A stretch of DNA of 64,000 bases from Juglans regia (GCF_001411555.2 NC_049903.1:11776362-11840361); one strand, 5' to 3'. Counted from the first letter of the stretch, positions 1 through 10,193 are shown. A program made the numbers and translations. The notes: generated from the letters alone by a model not told the origin.

Positions 1-1083
1 CATTACGTATCCAATATCAAGAAATTATAAGGAGTTATATAACAGAATTAGTTCAAAAAACCATAGACAAGCGAGACTTTGTATTTATAAGCATGACCTC
101 CAATAGATAATACTCACATATATATTTATAAGCATGAAAGCCCACTTACAGGTGCACACATATAAAATACATAACAAAACAAAAAAAGAACAAAGCAATA
201 ACTTGTTGAGCCTAAACCGAAAGCCTTAAGCTATCTAATTTTGAAGTGGTTGCATTTAGACTCTCCCCTTACCCAAGAATTAATGCTTCTAAAACAAGGA
301 AACAAAGGCATAGGAGGTTTGAAAGCTATCCATAGTAAGCCAAAAATCTGTGAATCAACCAAGTAAAAAAGCGTAGTCAACTTCAATGAAAGTTATAAAA
401 GAAACACAGTCGAACTTCACAAATAACTCATTATCCTGCCAAGATCTTCAATAGCTGAAGCAAGTCCAAGTTGACCCGGTTTCCCATTTACTACACACAA
501 GATAATTAAATGAAGTCTAATATTTTTACATGGTATAAAGTTTACAACGGATAAATACATGCATATACTTACTGAAAAAATATATGCATTTCAATATATT
601 AATCGATCAACATATGTGAGTGATAAAAATTTCATCTTTTACAACATTTTAACTCATGAAGTCAGGTACTTTATGCATGCACTTTATGGATGCAACTTAA
701 CTCATTTTGAGCTCAAGTGAAAACCACCAATAAAGAATATGTCTAATTGCATTCTTTTCAAACTTTGAACAAACAAGTAGAGTGCATCATAATTTATAGC
801 AGCACGTCCAATTCATAAAAGGTGTAAACATGAAAAACACCAAAGTAGTGAGGTGCATGTAAATAAAAGCATTTATTTCTACGGTACCAAACAGAACGTG
901 CGAGTTTATAAGGCTTGGAAATAGAAAAGAAACACATTTTAAAAAGAGAGGGAGACGAACAGTGTAGAAAATACAGGGGATCTCTTACCTTCGAGTTGAG
1001 AGAGAAGAGACCGAGGGGGAGAGATAGAGAGAGCTTACAATTGGGGACCGAGCTGGAGTAGGGGGCGGAATACTTTGGGTTAC

Positions 1084-1467
1084 TGTTACGATCCCACATC
1101 GACTAAGTATGAGATTAGTTGATGATTTATAAGCCCCTAAACACCCTTCCCTTGTAAGCTAGTTTTTAAGAGTGAGTTCTATCTAATGGGTTCATAATAA
1201 ATGGTATCAGAGTCACTCCACATCTAAGGCCATGTTGCGACGGTTGCAATCGTGCGACACAGGGGTGATGCCGGCATAGCAGTGTTTGCCTGGAGCTAAG
1301 AAAAGACCTAGGGCACAGCCAGCCCGTATGAGCTCTAGGACCACCGTGGTGGTTGTTTACAATCTCACATCGATTAAGTATGAGATTGGTTGATAGTTTA
1401 TAAGTGCCTAGGCACATTTCCTTTGTAAGCTAATCAAAAGTGAATTCTACTTAATAGATTCATAATA
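1084..1467 (+). mobile_element. TRIM retrotransposon, copy A
   Basis: A terminal-repeat retrotransposon in miniature, 384 bp. The left LTR (1084-1199) starts TGTTACGATCCCACATCGAC and the right LTR (1354-1467) starts TGTTTACAATCTCACATCGA; both end TTCATAATA. The primer-binding site TGGTATCAGAGTC (1202-1214) lies 2 bp inside the left LTR and matches the initiator-Met tRNA 3' end. The right flank GTTGC (1468-1472) and left flank GTTAC (1079-1083) are the 5-bp target duplication with one mutation; copy B keeps a perfect GTTGC pair. There is no coding capacity, so it depended on another element's proteins. Confidence 0.85.
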
Positions 1468-1579
1468 GTTGCAGTGGTGCGATGTGAGGAAACCTAATCA
1501 TGGATGGGAGGGGGGGGGGGACTCAATAATATTAGCAGCAATTGAATGTCATCGTAAAATATCAAAAAAGTGTCAAAAT

Positions 1580-2022
1580 CAATGTTTTGAATACCGTACC
1601 GGATGGCGAGACAAGACAGGCGAAATATACGATACCGGTACCGTTTCGTGTACCGTTTCGGGATAGTCGATATATGAATAAATTATATATATAAATATAT
1701 ATAACAATTATATTCTAAAATAATAGTTTATATATGAATAAATTATATATAAATACATACATACATATAAATTATAAATAGTCTAATCTAAAATTGGGGG
1801 TCAAAAAATAAACTTGTAGTTTGAAAAAACGAAAAAAAAAAAACACAGGCCGAAATATCGGCCGGTACCGGCCGAAATATAGGCCGGTACAGGCCGAAAT
1901 TTAGGCCGAAACGGCCGGTATTTTGGCCGGTACGGTATATATCTAGTACCTGTACCGGCCGGACGGCCGAAACGAAAAATTTCGGCCGTACCGGCCGGTA
2001 CGGTACGAAATTAAAAACATTG
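1580..2022. mobile_element. hAT-like MITE with subterminal GGCCGGTAC repeats
   Basis: A 443-bp insertion flanked by a perfect 8-bp duplication, GTCAAAAT (1572-1579 and 2023-2030). The empty site, with one GTCAAAAT, is seen in copy B at 12823-12830. Termini are inverted: the left end starts CAATGTTTTGAATACCGTAC and the right end read inward starts CAATGTTTTTAAT. CAATG fits the YARNG rule of hAT termini. The interior has no coding capacity and many GGCCGGTAC-type motifs near the right end, which may be transposase-binding repeats (inference). Confidence 0.85.
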
Positions 2023-2283
2023 GTCAAAATTGACATTTTTGGTTAAGAATATTTGCGATGACATGTTTTCGCTAAGAAAATGACTTTTAGCGAGGATTAC
2101 ATCAATTTTTTTTTCCTTCGAGGCATTAATATTGTGTAAAATCAAGTAATTGGGGCAAGTTATGAGGCGCTCGAAAAAAAAACTGGCCGCAAAAGGCCAC
2201 ATATGTTGTAGTCTAGCATCAGGCGGTGCTGACTGCTGAGTGCTAAACTTGTCCTTATTATCACCCAAACAGGCCGTCATTTC

Positions 2284-2992
2284 TGTTGGGTATAACTGTA
2301 TATCTAAGACTAACTCGAAGTATAGTAACGGAACTAAACGAAAGAAAAGATGACAATCACACAGAAAGAACACCAAGAATTAAGTGGTTCGACTCAAAAT
2401 GAGCCTACGTCCACTGGTGGGGTCGGTATCGGAGATTTCACTATCAACAAAGATGGAGTACAGATGAATACAACAAAACTTCACAAGGAAGTTATCTCTC
2501 AAAACTCACTCTATAACTTCTCTCTCAAGAAAACACTAAAAACAAGACAAAAAGTGATTTTCTGAAGTTGTGGGAGAAGTGGGCGCCGTTTGGTATTTAT
2601 AGGAACAGTAATGTTCACTTCTGTGAACATTGGCTCGAGCGAACACTCGAGCGAGTGTCGAGCGAACGTAGGTTTTCTGCACTTCGCTCGAGCCAACACT
2701 CGAGCGAGGGTCGAGCGAAGCTCTCGAAACTCTCTGACTTGAACTCGCTCGAGCTGGGTGTCGAGCGAGGGTCGAGCGAAGCTCTCGAAACTCTCTGACT
2801 TGAACTCGCTCGAGCTGGGTGTCGAGCGAGGGTCGAGCGAACTCTCGACTCTCTGACTTATTGCTCGAGCTGAATCTCGAGCGATGCTTGAGAGAGATTC
2901 TCTGTCTGACTTCGCTCGAGCCAAGTGAGACTTCGCTCGAGCGAACCTACGACACATGCACTGTTCCATCTGATTCAAGCCACCTCCTAACA
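2284..2992 (-). repeat. 3' LTR of the copia element
   Basis: A 709-bp LTR with TG and CA ends (plus strand starts TGTTGGGTATAAC and ends CTCCTAACA). The central part is dense in TCGAGCGA and GCTCGAGC motifs and holds a near-perfect tandem duplication of about 61 bp between about 2710 and 2832. Confidence 0.9.
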
Positions 2993-3059
2993 AATCTCCA
3001 CCTTGGCTTGAACTCTGCCAAAAAACACAAAAAATCTCTGACCACAAAACCAATCCCCA

Positions 3060-5476
3060 CCACCAAATCCCTTACGGGAATAACAAAATGCAAACACCAA
3101 TCAAGTCCAAACAAAGTTTGAACTTGTATACTGCAATTGGCTAAGTCATCATATCTGTTGGATTCTCTGTAGTAGCAATCTTCAGAATCTGTATAAGACC
3201 CTCTGTAACAATCTCTCTGAGAAAATGATACCTGACATCAATGTGCTTCGTTCTCTCATGATACATTTGATTTTTGGTCAAATGTATTGCACTCTGACTG
3301 TCACAAAATACTGAGATCCCATCTTACTTCAAACCCAAATCATTGACCAAGCCTTTCAACCAAATAGCCTCCTTAACAGCCTCTGCTGCTGCCATGTACT
3401 CTACCTCGGTAGTTGATAAAGCAACAGTGGATTGCAGTGTTGCTTTCCAACTAATAGCTGACCCACACAGAGTGAAAACATAACCTGTCAATGATCTTCT
3501 CTTATCTAAGTCTCCAGCATAATCAGAATCAACAAAACCAGTAACTTTGGAACTGAGATCGACATCTCTATAAAAAATTAACCCAAAGTTCATGGTTCCC
3601 CTCAAATACCTGAGTATCCATTTCACAGCCTGCCAATGAGTCTTACCCGGATTAGCCATATACCTGCATTAGAAAGCATGCTTCGGGCTCTCTCCAAGAG
3701 AGTCCTGTTCATCCGTTCAGCTACTCCATTTTGCTGTGGAGTATGTCTAACTGTACGATGTCTGGCAATACCCTCATTCTTGCAGAATTCATCAAACTCA
3801 CCTCCGCAGAACTCCATACCATTGTCAGTGCGAAGTCGCTTGATTTTCTTGCCCGTCTGATTTTCAATCAAAGCTTTCCACTGTTTGAAGTTAACAAATA
3901 CATCGCTTTTCTGCTTCAGAAAGTAAACCCAAACCTTCTGTGAGAAATCATCAATGAACGTAAGCAAATACTGAGCTCCACCTTTTGACGGAACTGAAGA
4001 TGGACCCCAAAGATCAGAATGAATATAGTCCACAGAACTTTTGGTTCTGTGAACCCCTGTAGAGAACTGAACCCTACACTGTTTTCCAAAGACACAGTGT
4101 TCACAGAAATCCAGTTTCCCTATCTTCTAATTACATAGCAAACCCTGCTTACTCAAAATTGACAGCCCCTTCTCACTCATATGACCCAAACGCATATGCC
4201 ACAAACGTGTGACATCTGAATCCGGATCATCTGAAACAGACACTGCAGCTGCACCTGTCACCGTAGAGCCCTGAAGGAAATAAAGACCATTTGTCTTATC
4301 TCCCTTCATCACAACCATAGAGCCCTTACTGACTCTGATAGCTCCACCTTCACCAGTGTACTTATAATCCAACGAATCAAGTGTGCCCAAAGAAATAAGA
4401 TTCTTTTTCAAATCTGGAATGTGTCGAACATTAGACAATGTCCGGACAATTCCATCAAACATCTTAATTCGGACTGAACCAATCCCAGCAATTCTGCAAG
4501 CCATATCATTCCCTAACAAAACGGAGCCTCCGTTGACCGATTCATAGTTAGTGAACCAGTCCCTCTTGGGACACATATGGAAAGTGCAAGCTGAGTCCAT
4601 GACCCACTTGTCACTAAAGCGACTACTTGAGTCGCTAATTGCTAGAACAAGGTCTAGGTCGTTAGACCTATCATCAGCGACACTAACGGCATTAGATGAA
4701 CTAGTGCCGTCCTCTCTGTTTTTCAATTTTGGACACTCATTCTTGTAGTGACCAAACTTATGGCAGTAATGACATTTGACGTTCTTCTTACTGAACGTTG
4801 TTTGTGAACTGCCCCTGGATTTCCCCTTATTCTTATCTGAACCCCTGTCATTTGATCTACCCCTGCTTGAAGACCCCTTAACAAACAAGCCACTAGCTTG
4901 TTCATTAGTGTTCTTCACACTCAATTTATTCCTCAACTCCTTAGAATTCAAAGCAGACTTTACATCTACCAAGGAAATTGAATTTCTACCATATAACATG
5001 GAATTTACAAAGTTCTCAAAAGATGTGGGTAATGAACATAAAATAATTAACGCTTGATCTTCTTCTTCAAGCTTAATATCTATGTTCCTAAGATCCATAA
5101 TGATTTTGTTAAATTCATCTAGGTGTTCAGAAATAAGAGTACCTTCCTTCATTTTGAGAGTGTATAACCGTTGTTTCAAATACAAACGGTTGGTGAGAGA
5201 TCTCTTCATGTACAGATTCTCAAGTGCCAACCAGAGACCAGTTGCAGTCTCCTCGTCAGCAACCTCTCTTAAAACTCCATCAGATAGTGACAAAAGAATA
5301 GCACTGTGTACCTTTTCTTCTTCTTCTTTCGAAGGAGTCGGAGAATCTTCGGATATCGACACTTCTAATACTTTTGACAAGCCCTGTTGTCGCAGTAAAG
5401 CCTTCATCTTGATGCGCCATAAACTGAAACTGTTCTTACCGTCAAATTTCTCCACTTCGAACTTAGCCATAGCCAT
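3060..5476 (-). pseudogene. copia gag-pol polyprotein, disrupted, RT deleted
   Basis: Read on the minus strand from the ATG at 5476 (MAMAKFEVEKFDGKNSFSLW). It has a UBN2-type gag, a zinc knuckle CHYCHKFGHYKNEC near 4740-4785, a protease core WVMDSACTFHMC (DSA where DSG is usual), a GAG-pre-integrase segment LWHMRLGHMSEKG, and an integrase core with YIHSDLWGP, RTDNGMEF and TPQQNGVAER. A TAA at about 4127 interrupts gag-pol before integrase. At about 3660 integrase jumps directly into late RT/RNase H (YMANPGKTHW, then FVDSDYAGDLDKRRSLTGY). The whole RT palm is therefore absent and the frame shifts. RNase H continues to about 3060 through two further stops (about 3325 and 3140). It cannot encode an active polyprotein. 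Confidence 0.9.
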
Positions 5477-5499
5477 CCCTCCAGATCTGTTTGAGCCAA

Positions 5500-5511
5500 G
5501 CTCTGATACCA
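5500..5511 (-). promoter_or_regulatory. Primer-binding site (initiator Met tRNA)
   Basis: On the minus strand this reads TGGTATCAGAGC, the usual plant copia primer site complementary to initiator-Met tRNA. It lies 3 bp inside the 5' LTR, which fixes the element's orientation and the LTR boundary at 5515. Confidence 0.9.
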
Positions 5512-5514
5512 GTT

Positions 5515-5772
5515 TGTTGGGAATAACTGTAGATCTAAGACTAACTCGAAGTATAGTAGCGGAACTAAACGAAAGAAAAGATGACAATCACACAGAAAGA
5601 ACACCAAGAATTAAGTGGTTCGACTCAAAATGAGCCTACATCCACTGGTGGGGTCGGTATCGGAGATTTCACTATCAACAACGATGGAGTACAGATGAAT
5701 ACAACAAAACTTCACAAGGAAGTTATCTCTCAAAACTCACTCTATAACTTCTCTCTCAAGAAAACACTAAAA
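5515..5772 (-). repeat. 5' LTR of the copia element, truncated by gap
   Basis: The first 258 bp match 2284-2541 with five substitutions that I can count. The remainder lies in or beyond the run of Ns. Confidence 0.9.
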
Positions 5773-5872
5773 NNNNNNNNNNNNNNNNNNNNNNNNNNNN
5801 NNNNNNNNNNNNNNNNNNNNNNNNNNNNNNNNNNNNNNNNNNNNNNNNNNNNNNNNNNNNNNNNNNNNNNNN
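5773..5872. other. Assembly gap (100 N)
   Basis: Exactly 100 Ns, the conventional size for a gap of unknown length. It falls inside the copia 5' LTR. What follows is a different copia element on the other strand, so an unknown amount of sequence is missing. Confidence 0.99.
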
Positions 5873-6035
5873 TGCATTTTTCTTGGCGATTCATTAGTCT
5901 CTTGGAAATCCAAGAAACAACAAACAGTTTCTCGTTCATCTGTAGAGGCTGAATACTGTTTGATGGCCACTACAACTTGTGAAATTGTTTGGCTTCTTAC
6001 CTTACTTTCATATTTTCGAATTTCTCATTCTAATA
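5873..6035 (+). pseudogene. copia-2 RNase H fragment, upstream part
   Basis: Reading from 5873 gives CIFLGDSLVSWKSKKQQTVS followed by RSSVEAEYCLMATTTCEIVW, the conserved RNase H segment of plant Ty1/copia polyproteins. It stays open until the sequence changes near 6036, inside SHSNSA. The reading resumes at about 8164 after a gypsy fragment. The upstream part of the element is lost in the gap. Confidence 0.85.
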
Positions 6036-8163
6036 GTGCTCAAGAATACACATTAATTCTAATGATTTCTATTAACAATTTAGCATTTTAGTCCAATAAT
6101 AGGGTATTTAAAGTGCACTTTCGTACACTCATCACACCCCCCAACTTGCTTATTACTAGTCTTTAGTAATTTCTATGCTAAAGAGATGAAAGAGATGAGA
6201 ATCACTAAAATAGGCCACCAATTTATATTTTTCAGATTCACATATAAAAAACAAATTAAGGAATCCAATAACCCATCAAGATCAATCAACTTATAGCAAT
6301 TCACAGAGTGTGTGTGTTCTCCAAACTATAACCATCTTACCACTAACCTTGATACATGCAACATCAAGAACGTCTCAAGCAAAAGGTTCAACTCCATAAC
6401 TTATGGGTATAATAGTGTTTCGTGTAATGGCTCTCTTTATTGAGTTGACAAGTGGTGTACACACAATCACATAAAGATTTAGGTAATTATGAACAAGCAA
6501 CAAGCAAGTATTGATCTTATGATAGGTACACTAACAAATGATAATTCAACCATTCTTTCTAAAAGCTTAGAATCAGAACGGTCAATACAAAATGTTATAA
6601 CGTGGCTTAGATTTGGGGTTATATGAAAAAAAAATGAAAAATGATTAAAAAAATTCCAAGTACATACAAATGGAATCTTGTTAAATATCTCAATAGACCA
6701 CACTTCTCACTTGATATACTCTTAAATTTTTCAGATCATCGAATAATGCCTCTTTTTCATTTTCTTTTCTTTTTTTTTCTTTTTTTTTTAATAATTTGGT
6801 GAACAATTATGTCACCCTTGTATTTTGCTATTTTTACTCAGTTTTGGTATTTTTTGCCTTTGAAGTTCACTCACTTGAATACCTTGTAACTCATGTTCTT
6901 TCCTTTTCTCTCTCTCCCCCCTTTTTTTTATTCAGTGTAAAAAAATAAGAATTCTGCATCTAATACACACTTGGAAGTAACAAGGTAGGAAAAATAAGTG
7001 TGTAGGTTACACTCCAATGTGTAGAGGTAAGGATAATGTGGGCATATGAAAAGAAAAAGCTACATGTGTTTATTGGCTCAAAGTTGGCTACTAAGGGTCT
7101 ATGATGGAAAGGGTTAGCTTGAAAGGCTCAAACGTTGATCCTAAGTTGACATTCATCATATCCCAAGTATATCCACTATCTTACTATAAACCATGTAATG
7201 ATATTCTCACAAGAAGTGCCCAATTCAACAGATCAATAAACGCTTATCACAATTTACTGCATTTGTAGGCTATTAATCCTCTCCAAAACTCACATGAATA
7301 CTTAAGTAAAAGAGTTCTCTAGCTACATGTGTCAAACCACCATCTTACCACAAACCTTGGATGAGTGCATTAGAGGTTCTGTGAATACCTCACAAAAATG
7401 ATTATGATGGATTTGGTGAATTCATGAAAATGGTTATGAATGAGAATGAGTACACATGTGAAAATGATGCACATGTGATGCAAAATTAAAAAATTTTGAC
7501 ACATGAAAATATGTCACAGAGTTCCAACAAGCATTTTAAATACTGAATTTGCAACACCACCCCCCAACTTAAATGAAACATTGTCATCAATATTTAAGAA
7601 TCAAATTTGAATATGAAATAATTAAAAAGGATATAATACACCTGATGAGTGACATAGGTAGCTCGCTGAGTACCTAAGATGGTAACTTGAAATGACAAAA
7701 TGAAATTAACATGCAAGCAAAAACAAAGAAAACAATAGCAAACAAAAAGGAAAAGAAAGAAAATAAGAGAAAATAAAAATAATACCAAATAAATAAAACA
7801 AATAAAGAAAAACATACATGCGTGGTGTGGTCAAGGTTGATAGACCGGATCAATAAGTGAAATGTCTTCCACTTCCGGAACTTGCCTATCAATTAATATT
7901 TTAAGGCATTGACCATTTACTTCAAAAATCCGATCATCCTTAAGGTCCTCTATTTCTATCGCCCCATTTGCAAAAATATTTTTCACTACAAAAGGGCCAG
8001 TCCACCTAGACCTAAGTTTTCTTGGGTGCTTATGGAGTCTAGAATCATGTAAGAATACTAGATCATTAGGCTTAAACGTCTTCCTACCAATATCTTTATC
8101 ATGAAACGTTTTTATTTTAGTCTTATAGATTTTAGAGTTTTCATAAGCATCATTTATCAATTC
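6036..8163 (-). mobile_element. Ty3/gypsy fragment nested in copia-2
   Basis: A minus-strand fragment interrupting the plus-strand copia RNase H. On the minus strand it has the integrase C-terminus (7831-8160), then a long non-coding stretch, a polypurine tract GTTGGGGGGTGTG (about 6132-6146) and a short LTR-like end starting TGATGAGTGTACGAAAG and ending TTGAGCA at 6036. A second similar purine tract (TTGGGGGGTGG) lies near 7556-7570. A 98-bp LTR is too short for a gypsy element, so this end is probably truncated. The exact right boundary (8160-8165) is inferred from where copia coding resumes. Confidence 0.7.
7831..8160 (-). pseudogene. Ty3/gypsy integrase C-terminal region
   Basis: A 109-residue piece. 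FKPNDLVFLHDSRL and RKLRSRWTGPFVVKNIFANG match the chromodomain-less C-terminal tail of Athila/Tat-type gypsy integrases, where LRSRWxGPF is the hallmark. It begins abruptly at INDAYENSKIYKTK with no upstream catalytic core, so only the polyprotein tail survives. No start codon is expected. Confidence 0.85.
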
Positions 8164-8373
8164 TATTTTTCATGAGCACACAAAACACATTGAGCTTGAT
8201 TGCCATTTTATATGGGACAAGCTCCAAGCTGGAGTTATTAAGACGTTCCATGTTACTTTTCAACATTAGATTGTTGATGTTCTCACTAAAGCCTTGGGCA
8301 GTTAGCAATTTGCTACATTGATAGCTAAGATAGGAGTTCACTCCATTTACTCTCCATCTTGAGGGAGAGTATT
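8164..8373 (+). pseudogene. copia-2 RNase H C-terminus
   Basis: Resumes the copia reading with FHERTKHIELDCHFI and then DVLTKALG, the C-terminal RNase H signature of copia polyproteins. It has internal stops after TFQH and in the tail. The purine-rich tract TTGAGGGAGAG (about 8359-8370) follows, as expected before a 3' LTR. Together with 5873-6035 it is one gene split by the gypsy fragment. Confidence 0.85.
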
Positions 8374-8535
8374 ACAATTTATAATTGGTGTATTATTTTT
8401 TATTATTAAGTGTTATATTTAAATGTGTGCTTAAATGTAATTACTAGTAGTCCTTTTACTTTACTATTTGTAAACAGTATATACCCCTTGTATTATTTTA
8501 CCAAATGATTAAATTCAGAAAGTATTCTTACAACA
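8374..8535 (+). repeat. Putative 3' LTR of copia-2
   Basis: Directly after the purine tract the sequence begins TATTACAATTTATAATTGG, where TGTTA would be usual, and runs to CTTACAACA. A length near 162 bp is plausible for a short copia LTR. The other LTR is not in the window, so the boundaries are tentative. Confidence 0.5.
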
Positions 8536-8880
8536 TATCCTTTCTTAATACTTAAACATCTTATCTCCACGCTTTAAGCCAAATAAAGACGATGAAAACA
8601 AGCCCACAGAGTGTTCCTATGGTTTAAAGAGCACACGAACACGATGTGCTCCTACTGATCAATCTGAACCTTGCATATAAAGTTCATGTGGATGTAACCC
8701 AAACATCTCAGAGATAGAATCTTCAAAGTAGACTTCAATAACCTAAAAGTGCGATCTGTCAATTTTCACAATTTAAATTACAAATAGCAAATCTTCTAAA
8801 TTTGAGAGCATAAGTGTATTTATCTTACAACCGATGCTATCCACCCTCGAGGATGTGCACCATATCATCAGAGGGAGCTA

Positions 8881-9290
8881 CACTACAACAAATTTGGCCT
8901 ATTGCAGTGACAACATGTCGCTACAAAAAGTCAATTTTCAACCATAAGGGTTTTTTTGGCAAGAACTTATCGTCGCAAGTTCACCAATAGTAAAATGCCA
9001 ATTCAAGTCTTTTTTTTTCCACAAAACAAAAATCAGTCACAAAAGCTTACATTTTGTGACAAAAATATTTTACTGCAAAAGTTAAATTTTTGTCGCAAAA
9101 TCGGATCTCACGTGATGCATAAGTTGTCACAAAATACTTATTTGTAGAAAATTTATTATCACAAATGATAATTTGCGATGAAGGATATGGTCCCAAATAG
9201 TTATTTCCAGGAAGGGTTTTCGTCAAAAATAATCTATTGTGGTAAAAAATATATGTGCGACCACAGCATGTTGCTGGAAATACAAAAAAA
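8881..9290. mobile_element. CACTA-like transposon terminus
   Basis: Starts CACTACAACAAATTTGGCC, close to the CACTACAAGAAA terminus of En/Spm elements. It is followed by repeated subterminal motifs of the type GTCGCAA, GTCACAAAA and TTGTGACAAAA in both orientations, as CACTA ends show. No transposase and no matching TTGTAGTG end was found, so this is a fragment or a strongly decayed non-autonomous copy; the right limit is approximate. Confidence 0.5.
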
Positions 9291-9840
9291 AATCCAAAAA
9301 CAATTAGAAACTATAAAACCGATGAAATGAGAATGAGTTCAAGAATGGTGTCATATAAGCCTAAAAACATAAATATGAACACAGTTTTGATCCAAATTCA
9401 GCAAAACATTATATAACAATTTCAAACAAACATATATAAACTGTGGTACCAATTTCACCAACTCAATATTATCCAAACAACTTTGATCCATAAAGAGACC
9501 AACCAAAATATATCATTTACTACTTAGAATAAAGATGATGATAGGAGAACAATCTTTAAAAAAGTTTAAAGCTGCCAATAATCTTTCCCCTAGTGCTTTG
9601 CATGGCAAAATAGGACCTCCAAAATTCAGCAAACAAAGAGAGGCTACTAAATCTAGAGATACTTAAATTCCTAGACAGACAATCACAATAAATTAGAAAC
9701 ATCCATAGTTTGTCTAAAGCATGAAGAACAGAGAACTTGTACGAAGGAAAAATCAATTGAATGTGAAAAGCACATACCACAATAAATCCCCCCCAATTGA
9801 TGGATTTACCTGTTAAAAAATATGACATCAAAGTCAAAAT
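9291..9840. other. No recognised gene
   Basis: AT-rich sequence without a recognisable coding or repeat signature. It lies upstream of the ABCB fragment and may include its former intron, but no splice structure could be demonstrated. Confidence 0.5.
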
Positions 9841-10193
9841 GGAACAAAGCTTGCTAATGCTCACACATTTGTTAGTTCACTTACTGAAGACTACTCTACT
9901 AAAGTGGGTGAATATGGAGTGCAACTACCCGAGCCATTCTCAAGAATCCAAAAATCTTGTTATTAGATGAAGCCACTAATGCTCTAGGTGTGGAATCAGA
10001 GTGTATGGTTCAACAAACGCTAGACAGATTGATGAAGAACATGACAACAGTTGTGGTAGCACATAGGCTATCAACAATAAAAAAAAATGCATACCAAATA
10101 TCAGTTTTACATGATGGAAAGATAATAGAGCAAGGGACTCATTCATCACTTATAGAGAACAAGAATGGAGCATACTATAAGTACAAGATATAA
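9841..10193 (+). pseudogene. ABCB (MDR/P-glycoprotein) C-terminal nucleotide-binding domain fragment
   Basis: Reading from 9841 gives [12 protein letters not shown], then KVGEYGVQL, the start of the ABC signature region of plant ABCB transporters. The expected LSGGQKQR signature is missing: after VQL comes [11 protein letters not shown] frameshift then leads to the Walker B segment [12 protein letters not shown], the D-loop and the switch histidine VVAHRLSTI, ending [20 protein letters not shown] before a TAA at 10193. Walker A and all membrane segments are absent. Intact proteins are about 1250 residues and export auxin or other compounds across the plasma membrane. This relic lacks ATP-hydrolysis elements and cannot function. 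Confidence 0.88.

Larger units (their letters stand above)
1..2283. repeat. Direct-repeat block, copy A
   Basis: This stretch aligns almost base for base with 11254-13080, with scattered substitutions and small indels. Copy A starts at or before the window edge and ends at 2283, where a copia element begins. It carries a TRIM (1084-1467) shared with copy B and a hAT-like MITE (1580-2022) absent from copy B. No protein of a recognised family is encoded. A short minus-strand reading frame around 970-1099 ends in a donor-like AG/GTAAGA, but I could not link it to any gene. Confidence 0.9.
2284..5772 (-). mobile_element. Ty1/copia retrotransposon with RT deletion, truncated by gap
   Basis: A minus-strand LTR retrotransposon. 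Its 3' LTR is 2284-2992 and its 5' LTR starts at 5515 and is cut at 5772 by the N gap. The order gag, protease, integrase, RNase H is that of Ty1/copia. The initiator-Met primer site is at 5500-5511. The purine-rich primer GGTGGAGATTTG lies just inside the 3' LTR around 2993-3006. The left target flank is ATTTC (2279-2283); the other copy is lost in the gap. Over the 258 comparable LTR bases I count five differences, so insertion was recent. The reverse transcriptase is missing. Confidence 0.92.

Noticed and set aside
1202..1214. tRNA-Met-like match TGGTATCAGAG
   Set aside because: It is a retrotransposon primer-binding site directly after an LTR, not a tRNA gene; no cloverleaf around it.
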